DNA of 64,000 nucleotides from assembly GCA_018389105.1 (NCBI GenBank), contig JACATO010000333.1:1178001-1242000 (forward strand). Reading direction: 5' to 3'. Within the stretch, counting starts at the first letter, position 1. Every line of letters begins with the position of its first letter. Positions 26,237 to 36,300 of this stretch are shown one piece after another. The DNA is from Nautilus pompilius (lineage: Eukaryota > Mollusca > Cephalopoda > Nautilida > Nautilidae). The translations under genes and the position numbers were made by a program. Below the pieces are notes generated by a model. The model searched no databases. It was not told the DNA's origin and saw only the letters and a program-made list of their open reading frames with translations.

Positions 26237-26592
26237 CAGCGTCTCTCAAAGTGGGCCAAACGGGCCCCTTAGTGGGCCACACGAATTTTCACTGTCGGCC
26301 CCGCGATTTCCTTCTTGGTATTGTAAACTGTTAGCACATTTTCCAAACTAAACGGCAGTTAATAGTTGGCCCCTTTTTCAGCTCCCTGACTGTTTTCTCA
26401 TCAGTTACTGTGAGTAATATTGTTGAGGTAAGCGGCAACCTTCCCGGACCTTGAATAGACCACGGTACATACATAAGGAATATCGAAGTTTAGGGGCCTC
26501 ATTACACGCCACGCCACGTCTTTCATTTTACTTATTTAGATTTTAGATGCTGGGGGGTGCCCCCGTGGTACAAGGGGTTCAAGAAACCCCCG
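26237..26592. mobile_element. hAT-type MITE with 8-bp target duplication
   Basis: The left end CAGCGTCTCTCAAAGTGGG and the complement of the right end, CGGGGGTTTCTTGAACCCC, are degenerate inverted repeats of the hAT CAGNG-TTTCTCAAAC kind. The flanks TTCTAAAA (26229-26236) and TTCTAAAG (26593-26600) differ at one base. The element is 356 bp with no reading frame, and was presumably moved in trans by a hAT transposase. Confidence 0.8.
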
Positions 26593-26678
26593 TTCTAAAG
26601 GATAGGCAAAACATCGCGAAAAAAAAAAAAAACAAAAAAACAAAACGCGCGAGACATTGCTGGTAAGAAGCAGACGAC

Positions 26679-26756
26679 ATGAGCCGTTTCTTTTCTGGCG
26701 GACGAAACGAAGCATCTGCCCCCATCAACATTGGCAGATATCTGGCGATGAAACAA
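26679..26756 (+). CDS. Candidate first coding exon of an unidentified gene
   Basis: An ATG in the CpG-rich block opens 26 codons (beginning MSRFFSGGRNEASAP, ending NIGRYLAMKQ) that run straight into a perfect CAA|GTAAGT donor. An in-frame TAA at 26664 makes this the first possible start. The peptide has ordinary amino-acid composition, unlike chance frames in the window. I do not recognise the protein, and no following exon was identified downstream, where the intron would be long. The peptide could be a chance match of ATG and donor. Confidence 0.35.
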
Positions 26757-26847
26757 GTAAGTAAATGCAAGATTTTTCTTAATTTCGTTCCAGTTTTGTG
26801 GAATGTGGTCTCCGGGTGTTTTACTAACTAATTAATTGTTATTATTA

Positions 26848-26879
26848 ACAATAATAATAATAATAATAATAATAATAAT
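26848..26879. repeat. (AAT)n microsatellite
   Basis: About ten ATA/AAT units. Confidence 0.95.
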
Positions 26880-27424
26880 CCATCTGCTGGATGTGTGGCA
26901 GGAGGGGCCCCTCTAAAATGGACGGTCAGTTAGGGAGAGCACTCTAAGATATAGCTGCTGCTGCTGTTTTCTAAACTCGGGCGTTCGAAAGCATATTTTG
27001 TACGAGTGGAGCTGTAAATGGCGACGGCCTCTGTCAAGCAGACCATCACAGTATAAGAGCAAGGGAAACTTCTCCATTTAGTTATCTTTTTTTTTTTTTT
27101 TTGGCGAATGTGAACTAGAACTGAGATGGGAATTTGTATAATTCAGGTACAGTGGGGCTGATACCCAGGGCAATCGCCGCGGTTTATCAAAAAGCCAAAA
27201 GTTGGAGCGGTAGGATAGTTGGTCCTCCATCTCGAATAAGGGAACCAAAGTCAATGAAACCAATGGCCACCGTTTTGTTTTTTTGTTGTTGTTTTCTGTT
27301 TGCTTTTTCACCGTTTTACCCGGCATCAGAAACAAATTCTCGGACGGGCGGGCATTAAATTTTCTCGTGTGCGGGGGACAATGATTTTTTTTAAAGCAAC
27401 ATAATAAAAATCATAATAGAAAGA

Positions 27425-27487
27425 CGGGGGGGGCCCGGAACTCGAACTGTTACCGCAGTAGGACTGACGCAATCGAGCCGCGCTCCC
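27425..27487 (-). repeat. tRNA-like segment, probably a SINE head
   Basis: On the minus strand, GGGAGCGCGGCTCGATTGCG resembles a tRNA 5' end with box A, and CAGTTCGAGTTCC is a good box B. The span is only about 63 bases, the anticodon arm is not recoverable, and only about five of seven acceptor pairs form. It is therefore not a working tRNA and is more likely the head of a tRNA-derived SINE. Confidence 0.35.
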
Positions 27488-27770
27488 ATTGGCTAACGCC
27501 ATTGGGGCCAGCAACTAAGACTCGGACCACGACGCCTGTGGTGGCATGCCACAAGGACTGGACTGTGACTGCGGACGGGCGGCACACTAGCCAGCTCGGT
27601 TTTAGGCCAACTTGGGCACCAACAAATCGGTGTAGGGGGGGGGGGCTATAGGCCCAATGAGAGATTTATGAAGTCGGGCCGGGCACAGCTCACTCAGTGG
27701 GTGGGCCCGGACCCACAATGCCCGTCCATGCCGCCGGGAGTGCCCGGCATACACTTGCAGGTATGTCCGG

Positions 27771-28590
27771 ATTAATTTTTTTTAGAAAATGGAAACACTT
27801 CTATTTATCTGATTTAATTTATTTCTATTTATGTCTTTGAAAAACATTCATTTATTAACATTGGAGCATCTTCCATTGGCTTTCTGGATCCTTTCACACA
27901 TGCGATTGAAACTTCAAGCCTCCTATGCTGCTTATTCCAGTGATGGAAATGGGTTTTAGGAACTAGGGGTACGCTAAGGTCCGTGAGGCTAGGTTGGAAA
28001 GGAAGGTGGGGTAGACGCTATAACCCCCCTACCCCTTCAGAAATTTTTTTGTAATATGGTAAATTTCAGGGCCATTTTGAGCCTATATGCACTGGGTATT
28101 ATGATTACATACATACACATTGTGTCAGTAACTCAGTCAGATAAAGACAGGTATAACAAATACATATTTTGGAAAAATAAAATATTTTTCAGATTATTCA
28201 TAAATTTATTGAGAATAATAATAGTGTACAGTTTACAACTTTACAAATCTAGCTATATGTAGTATATGCGCACGATAATCAGCCAGTATATAAATGTAAG
28301 TACAATCTACATTTCTGAAATTTCTACTTATTTATTAATGAACAAATGCAACAATTAATTGAATTACACTCCAGTTTACATTACAAAATGTTCCATGATG
28401 GTATATAATCTCCATTTTTTCTGTCACTTTCTTTATGCATGCCTTCTGCCACTAACAAGCCATGTCCTCATATTATTTGGGGTTGAATTTTGACACGAGG
28501 TCCCACCAACTTAATAAATAGAAGAGTTGAGAGATGATCAGTTTGAAGTCTTGCATGCTGTGGTGACATGCAGAAACATTGAAAAGTGGG
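27771..28590. other. Non-coding DNA, nothing assigned
   Basis: Composition returns to AT-rich. C- and G-runs near 28020 and 28590 are the only notable words. No gene was seen. Confidence 0.5.
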
Positions 28591-28594
28591 GGAA

Positions 28595-28795
28595 CACCCC
28601 CCCTGCATACCCCCCACCATTTCTATCACTGACTTATTCTCTCCTCTTCCCATAACTTTCGCATTCAAAGTTCTGCTCACAAGAAGAACATACAAACATG
28701 TTTTAGATATGTCGCTAGAAATGTGGCCAATGATTTTATTGTTCCTCAAAACAAATACTGTATATTTGTCATGAGGATTTTCAGGTTCTCTTCAG
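28595..28795 (-). pseudogene. Decayed HIRAN-like domain fragment
   Basis: The minus strand reads REPENPHDKYTVFVLRNNK, then IIGHISSDISKTC and LNAKVMGRGENKS. This fits the pattern of a HIRAN-like domain seen in many uncharacterised invertebrate proteins (REPxNxHDxxAVAVxKxxxxVGHVPRxISR, then VTGxR). A stop lies where the family usually has Cys before the first Glu. No partner domain such as a helicase is visible nearby, and the flanks are non-coding. It is a fragment of a gene or of a repeat that carried this domain; the assignment is by recalled pattern only. Confidence 0.5.
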
Positions 28796-29064
28796 GTTAT
28801 TGTTTCGCTGATGACTGGATTTCAAGAACATTGGTAGATATGGTGACTGGAAACAAAACTATCAAATTGAAATGAATGGGGGTGACAATCTTGGCATCAT
28901 GCCATTTTCCATGATGTCTTTAGAGGGAAAGGTATTTACTTTACCTTAAAACTGGTTTGCATGCTTTTGCGATTGTCTATCGAGTGATTGGATATACTTT
29001 TTTCCTTCCTCAATCAATGAATGCTCATTCAATAACCAGATGACATTATTAAAGAAGTCGAGAA

Positions 29065-29187
29065 ATGAGGGAGATCAATGATGATGAGCAGTTGGATCAA
29101 AGTGATGATGACGACGATGGAGATGATCCCTCTAATGATGATGACGGTGAGGAATGGAACAATGATTTACTAGATGACACTGAATAA
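29065..29187 (+). other. Short acidic open frame (40 codons)
   Basis: ATG to TAA, with 21 of 40 residues Asp or Glu in runs such as QSDDDDDGDDPSNDDDGEEW. The sequence is driven by GATGATGAC-type triplets and is the only such stretch here. It could be the acidic tail or head of a decayed transposase or nuclear protein, or a GAT-rich microsatellite read in frame. No flanking exon structure supports a gene. Confidence 0.25.
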
Positions 29188-30500
29188 TTTAGATTTACTA
29201 ACCTGAATAACCTTATGCGCTCATTTATACCTAAAACAAATCAGAATGCAATCTTTTTTTTTTATTTTATCTTACTTACAATCACCCTTTTGCACATTCC
29301 ATGTTTAGCTGCTACATTTATTTTTCAATATTTGGGTAAATTGAAGTTACACTTGCATGCAAGTGTATCTCAGTTGTTTTTTTGATTTCTTCTTTACCAT
29401 TCACCTTACCTTAATTTGATGTCTTTTCTTTTTAATGAATAAGTTTTACCTGCAATAATTTCTTATAAACAAAACCACCCATTTCACCATAGCCTAATGA
29501 AAACTTGATCTTTAAGTGTTTGCCAAATTTTTGTAGTTTTAATTTTTCCTTATCTATTATTTACACAAGAATCACAAAACTTAAATTCCATATTGTATGC
29601 AGTCTACTAAAATACAATGCTGAGTATAAGGGTAAGTTAAAAACTATTTTGCTACTTTCATTATTTATTCTGAAGCTGCATAGGTTTAATAACTGTTTTA
29701 CAAAAATGTACAGATTACATGCATCTTAAGAAAATTTTTAGTTCATTCAGATTTTATTAAGGGTTTCTTAAAGTCAATGATAGATTAATATAAGATGAAG
29801 GACCTTTGTTTTGACTAGAATACCAATATGTTGGACCTGAGGGAGGAACCTTTTATTTATGTTATCCAAATGATATCTAGAGTGGCCTATTTTATAAAGA
29901 CAAAGACCTTTTTTTAGGGGGAGTGGAACCAAGTGCCCCCTCTTTCCATTAGCCTATTTTTTTTTTTTTTAATATTGAGCAAATGATGGCTCCTCTTGGC
30001 AACTCTGTTCCTGGGGCTATCAGCTTGCCCTTTTGACATCATTACAATGCACAATGAGGCAAAATATCCAATTAAGCAAACAGAGAGGCTTGCACAAACA
30101 AAGGACAGATTGTACTGAGCATGTTTGTTTGAAACACCACCCAAACAATGTGATAATGCTGAGAACTAAAATAAATGGCCAGTTTTTGGGTCACTGGATA
30201 AAGGGTTGCCTATCTGTATAAAAAAAAATCAACTTAATTTTTAAGCAAGGCACTTTAAAGTATCAGCAGCCTAGTTTATTAATATTAAAGAAATTCATCA
30301 TACACTTCTGATCTTACTTAATCTTGCTTATCTGCATAGTCACTTTTTGAAATGCTATCAGCTCTAGAACTCCGAGAAATATTTCAGTGCAGTTAAACTT
30401 TCCAACACAAGAGTTTGTTGAGAAGGAAGTCTTTCAGAGCAGATGCAGAATGGTGCAAATAGTAGTTATGATTTTACTATAACATTGAGGCAGTCTTTTG
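29188..30500. other. AT-rich non-coding DNA
   Basis: Nothing assignable. Overlapping opposite-strand open frames near 29914-30221 lack motifs. Confidence 0.5.
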
Positions 30501-30509
30501 CTACCTCTG

Positions 30510-31670
30510 CATAGGATGCTCATGAGGGTAAATTTTTTTACTGAAGAAAGATAAACCCTTCATTGGGAAAGGTTTTATATATTGGAAAAAAGCAACCACT
30601 GCCTTCAAACACCAGTTAAGTGACTGCCACCAGGAGCAAGTATATATACCTTCATATACCCAAGTAAATCTGTGGCAACATTGGTGAGTTACTGAGTCAA
30701 GGAAAAGCCAACCAACAAAGACATTCTTAGATTTTCTGAAATATCAGGTTTCTTACACACCAAAATCTGCCACTGAGCAGCAGTGTTGAGGATGCTGACA
30801 TATTTTATCCAGCTGCTGCACCTTCAGGGAAATTGTGCCAAGGTTGCAGCATGGATTAACAAAAAAGACCAACAAAAACATGCTCTATGATACTCCATGA
30901 AGTGAGCCAGAATATCATGACTGTGTTTATGAATTCTCTGACATTGCAGACCAAGAGCAATTTTCAATCTACAGCAGGTGCATAGGTATAGATTTTCATA
31001 GACCATTTGGTCCACACAGCAAGAATGCTCTTATATAGTTGAACCAAGCTATTTGATTGTCAAAGCCAGTGCTATAATGGTGTTTCTAACATGGGAGTGA
31101 GCAGGGTGGAAAAACATTATTTCAGAGAAGCAAGGTATCTTCACATGCAATGGATCTCACTGTTTGTGATGACAAAGTAGTCCAAAGTTTGCACAAAGCC
31201 TTAGCGGCTGCTTTTGAAATAAACAAACTAGTTAAATTCTCCCCTTTGATGCCTCTGACTGGATGAAAGCATAAATTGCTAAAGACTTGGGTGTTAATAT
31301 AGGGAGATTTTTTGCTATCAAACAGATGGTCTAATGATTCTGTCAGCAAATTCCTTGAGAACTGACCTAAAGCATCTCTGGGAAGAGTGCCTAGAGATTA
31401 TTAGGCTGGAGCCAGATAATAAAGGAAAGATATTGAACTATGCTGATGTCACAATAAAGTCCCTTGTTTGGACTGCAGCTTTGTGACATATCACTGATAT
31501 TCTGAGTAAATTTCTCTAAAAGCACCCCCTATCTACTGCAGTAACCAATGTTGTTGCATTGCTGACTATCAACATCCTGAAAGATATGAGAAATTAAACC
31601 TTTGAGATAATGTAGTTTGATTTCAATGACAGACTAACTTGGAGCCCTGGCTTCCAAGAGAAAAGCACAT
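30510..31670 (+). pseudogene. Decayed hAT transposase, ZMYM1-like, C-terminally incomplete
   Basis: Forward-strand pieces in family order: YWKKATTAFKHQLSDCHQE (near 30580), NIGELLSQGKANQQRHS (near 30685), CQSQCYNGVSNMG (near 31060; the family has RGQCYDGASNM), ALAAAFEINKLVKFSP (near 31200), then HLWEECLEIIRLEPDNKGK (near 31370), DVTIKSLVWTAAL and ILSKFL (near 31480). Numerous stops and shifts are present. The sequence fades near LEPWLPREK, where the family has VLPRKRK, so the C-terminal third with the dimerisation region is absent. No terminal repeats were found. It differs enough from the copy at 11941 to be a separate lineage or a much older copy. Confidence 0.78.
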
Positions 31671-33060
31671 TGTTTCCTTTAAGTCAGAGGTGGAGATAGC
31701 TGCTACAATCCTGTCATTCAGGAATGCCCAACCTAATAAGACCATTAATGAGAAAAAGCACTTCCTTTTCTCTGGAGTCTCTGGGCTTTCTTTAGATAAA
31801 TATCCTTTGTGCAACAAATGAATTGAGTGGGTGGTCCTTTTCAGTGATGAGCAGGTCCAAGAGCTACTTGTGGAGTACCACAGGGTAGGCAAGGCTAAAC
31901 CATTTCATGGCACTCAGTATATACAAGGAGATGCATGATAGTCTGGATCAATGAGTTTGATCAACATAGTAAGCACAATGTGTGTATTTGGAAAATTTTG
32001 ATAAATTTTATGTCTTCGTTGTTCATATGATTTAAATATAAATTTCCTTGTTATATGCAGTTAAATTCTCACATATGTTTTATATATGCATATCTTGTCC
32101 CCTTTCAACTCTATTGTAAAATAAAGTTTGGCAGTTTGTATTTTCTTTTGTTTTATTTATATATTGTACTTCACATGGGTTCTTTTTTGTTGAGTAGAGA
32201 TTGACATGCACGATTTTTCATGTATTATGGATATTCAAGAATAAAATTTATAATAGTAAATACAAAAAAAAATAAAAATCTAATTATTGAAAAGTAGTAC
32301 TGCAAAGATAGATATGAAGGTGATGGTTAGAAATTGCAAACCTCTGGTTCAGGTAATGAAAAAAATTATTCATATTATCTGAATATTTAAGGATGTATGG
32401 GCTTGAATTACTTCTGATGTCTGGTGCCACACAAGTATTCAGAGTAATGAAGGGTTGAGTATATGCATAAAATAATTCTGTGGTTGTTGACAAAACGGGG
32501 GGGAACAATTGCCTTTGTTAACAAATTCTAAATGAGCAAAATATTGCTTACAGAAATTACTAATATTGGAAACACTAATCATTTGAAAAAGTGTTGATAG
32601 ATTATGACTTGTATTCATGAAACAAATTTTATTATTTATGTGTAGTTGACTTTCTTTTTTTAATGGTCGTGTATTAATGTCAAATAGTGGCATGATCAGT
32701 TTGTAACAAAAAAAAAATGATACTCTAATTTGTTTTCAAACCAAGAAACAGTTTTTAATGGCTTCATTAAGAGCTAAATTTTTAAGATTAGTTTCAGCAA
32801 ACATAATTATTACTTGAAGATGTATTCTTTCTGTGATTGAGAAAGTTGATAAAGTTAAAAATTAAACTACTTTTTTTCCTTTAGTGATACAGGAAGTTTT
32901 CCAAGCAAGCAATAAGGAACAAATATCAGCTTAAATGTATTCCAAGGTTGCATTTCACTTCGATTACAAGGAAGTACTTGATCTGAAATGTGATTCCTAT
33001 GTATATGTTTCTTTGTGTGTGTGTGCAACTGACATGTGCGCATGCACACACACACACATT
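31671..33060. other. Non-coding DNA after the hAT remnant
   Basis: Mostly AT-rich. A slightly less AT-rich piece at 31680-31930 could be a continuation of the hAT remnant or another repeat, but no motif matched. A TG/CA inverted repeat sits at 33014-33056. Confidence 0.45.
33014..33056. repeat. TG/CA inverted repeat
   Basis: TGTGTGTGTGTGCA (33014-33027) faces its exact complement (33043-33056) across a 15-base spacer that contains the alternating stretch TGTGCGCATG. The structure could form a cruciform or Z-DNA. Confidence 0.85.
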
Positions 33061-33065
33061 AAATT

Positions 33066-33112
33066 AGGACCCATTGCACAGTTGGTTCTCAGACCACTGA
33101 CTCTTGTCAATG
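33066..33112 (+). repeat. tRNA-like SINE head fragment
   Basis: TTGCACAGTTGGTT resembles a tRNA box A region and GACTCTTGTCAATGAG an anticodon-arm region. No box B follows. It is too short and incomplete for a tRNA gene. Confidence 0.3.
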
Positions 33113-33379
33113 AGTGTTAATCAAATCATAGAGGAAAAGCTGTTGAGCTTAGTTGAATGCTTAAGTGTAATTGTTTGATAAATAGTTTTACCAATACATT
33201 ATAAATTTAGAAGAGGATAATCACAATAGCATTTTGAAACACTGATATATTAGGCTCAACAGCAATATGAAGATATCCACTTTTTTTTTTAAAATGGTCA
33301 TACACATTGCACAAATCATCAAGTTAGTGCATTTTTTTTTTTTTTAATGAAATTGACGTGTACTTAGAAACCCACAAAG

Positions 33380-36300
33380 GAAGATAAGAGATTCAGCATC
33401 AGAGGATACCCAATATTTCAGTGCAGACCAAATTAACAGATCCAAAGGGAATATCACCACTGGTAAGAAACATCATCAGTGCCATTGAAATAGTGTGATA
33501 CATGGAAAGAGCTGAGTAGATGTCTACATAGGCATAACCAGAAAAGTAGGGGCCAAATTTGGTGGCAGTGACCACCATCCTATCATTCTTACTCTTTAAG
33601 TGGAGGTGACTCTGTACCACAAGCCAAAATCCCACTGGAATTACAAAAATGCAAAATGGGGCCTACTAAAAAATTACAACTACACAAAGCAAATATCAGT
33701 ATAGTGTTTACGGATTTCAATGATGTATTTATTAAAGTAACCAAGGAGACTATTTCAAGGGGTGAACATAAAGATTACAAACCGTACTAGTGCAACACTA
33801 CGAAAGCCTGCATGATGAACTTACAAAAGTGCAAGAGAATACAGGAGAATGTCCATCATCACTGCATTGAAACAAGCCAATGCCAAGTTCTTGAGAACAA
33901 AATTGAAAGGAATGAGACAACTACGCATAATCTTAAAAAGAAGGGGGTGGGGACAAATTATGGAAGCTCACAAGTAGTTAAATGATGAAAGAGCAAAAGA
34001 ACAGAAAATCAGCCTGAATAAAGAGAAGATTTTTACCGGAAAGGCAGCTGCTGACATTTTTGCAAGATCATATACAAATGACAGTAAAATCTTCATTTTA
34101 AGTCTCAAAAGCAGTAAAACTGGGACAAAAAGATGGGCCCAAAATGGAGTTACTCTGGAGATCATAAACAGACCTATTACACTGCAAGAAATGCTTTCAG
34201 CAATAAAAATGCTGAAAAGAAAAATCTCTAGGTCCAGATTGCATTATCAATCAGATATTGGCTTGCCTTTGGAAATCAGAAACTCTAGAAAATATTTAAC
34301 CATAGCTAGATATAACGTAAGGTGCATAAAATATGGAAGGAAGTGAGCATTTCTGGTGTTAAAGAAAAACAAAGCCTGAACCTTAAGATATTGACTGATA
34401 AGCTTAACCAACTTACATTAACAAATGTCTACTTTGACATCTGGAAACCAAAAATATCCTGGTCAAAGAACAAACAGGATTGAGACATTGTAGTCAACGA
34501 AAGATGAAACAAGATACCTTTCCAAAGACATTGAAAATGCAATTCAAGAATATAAATTAGTCTTAGCAACCTGGTTAGACCTGCCAAAAGCCTTTGATGA
34601 GGTATGGAAAGATCCTCTATTGATCAAACTATAATGATGCATAATTGTGGGCATTATTTTCAAATGGATAAAGGGATTTCTCCATAATATTAGGTCATTA
34701 CTAAAGTTTTGTCAGTTTTATGATATGTTAATTTGATGTTAATTTTTTGCATGCTTGTAAAGGTGTATGTAGATAAGTTATATATCATTTTGTAGCATGT
34801 GCTTTGGCATACATTATGTGAAACCTACTATTTTAAAAATCTTAAAATGGATATTTGTTTCAAAGTTCTGAGTGAAGTATGGATAGAAAAGTTTTTTGTG
34901 CCATTTTGCTTCACGAGTTCAAACTAAGCCACAAAGAAAGCAAGGCAACTTGTAACATTAAGCAAGCAAGGGGAAAGGACACAGCAAATGAGTGCAAAGT
35001 ACAAGGATGGTTTACAAAGTTTTGATCAAGAGATGTGAGCCTCATAGATAAGGAACATAGCAGCCATCCTTCCAGATGCAATGACAACTGTCTGAAAGCC
35101 TTAGTTGAAACTGATCCAAGAAAAAGAGTGCAAGAAATTGCTGGAGAACTTTACATAAGCCCTGCAACTGTTTCCTGGCATCTTGATGTAATTGGCCAGG
35201 TAGGAAAAATTGTCATGAGTTAAATGAACAACAACAAAATCTTTGACTGGATATCTGTTCTTTGTTTGTCATAGAAACAAAATCTGGCAAAACCATCACA
35301 GCTGAAAGGTACTGTCATGAATTAAATGTTCACCAGAAACTCCCAACAACAGCTGGCATTGGTGAATCGAAGAGGCCAAATCATGCTCTATGACAATGCT
35401 CATCCTCATGTTGCAAAAGTCTCTTCAGAAACTGAATGCATTGGGTTACAAAGTTCTCCCTCACCCAGCCTATTCACCAGACCTTTTCAAATATCTTGAC
35501 AACTTCCTTTGTATGAAATCGTTCTCCAACCAAGCAGCAACTAAAACTGTCTTCCATTAGTTTGACTCCAGAAATCCAGATTTTTTTTCAAAATGGTAGA
35601 GATGCTCTTGTAACTCATTGGCAGAAGTGTATTGATTGTAATGGTACTTACTTTGATTAATAAACTTCACGGTCAGCATTGATGTGAAGTCTCATTGTTG
35701 TGGTAAAAAAAAAACGACAAAACATTTGTAACCTAATAGAAGGGCCTAAGTCCATATGGATCATCTTGAAAGCAAAAAAGATGCTTTTGCATCAAGGGTT
35801 TCCACATGGAGAAATAGTATCTCTTACGTTTTCATAAACTATATTGATGATGTTTCCAGCAAAAGTAAAAGCTGCTATGGCTGTCAATGATCTTATCCTA
35901 CAGTGCACTGAAGAATATATCGCAATAGCAATTTATCAAATACAATAGGCTTCAGACATGATTGCTGCAGGGCTCAAAAATGGGTGTGTTAGCATCAATA
36001 AAAAGAAAATGACTGCACCCCTGCTTACACTATTTACTAACACCAAAGCAAGAACTGAACTCTCAAACTGGAAAATAGACTTGAAATATGATGTGGAATC
36101 TGCATATCTTTGAATCACATTTGACAAAAGGCTGACCTGGAAACCACACATGCAGCAAGCCGAGGAAAAACCAGAAGAAAAACTAATTCTTGAAGCAAGT
36201 TTATCAGGGATCAGTGAGATCCCACCAAGAGTATGGTTCAGCATCTTTGAATATAGCAGCCAAAACCACACAAGCTTTGAACAAAAATCTGAATTAAGCT

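Larger units (their letters stand above)
25000..27770. promoter_or_regulatory. GC- and CpG-rich domain, possible promoter region
   Basis: Composition changes sharply from the AT-rich flanks: CG dinucleotides are frequent, and runs of nine or more G occur near 25642, 27425 and 27635. The block contains TGACGT-like words (near 25163), a palindromic CACGTG near 25534, a hAT MITE, a possible first exon and a tRNA-like segment. It could be a CpG-rich promoter. It could also be a foreign or repeat-derived island, since long G runs and inverted GC stems (GCCGGGCAC 27678-27686 with GTGCCCGGC 27740-27748) are unusual here. Confidence 0.4.

Noticed and set aside
27425..27487. A functional tRNA gene
   Set aside because: Too short, incomplete acceptor stem and no anticodon arm; kept only as a tRNA-like repeat.
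32871..32940. Possible exon after TTTTTTTCCTTTAG
   Set aside because: All three phases reach a stop within about 17 codons and no family is recognisable.
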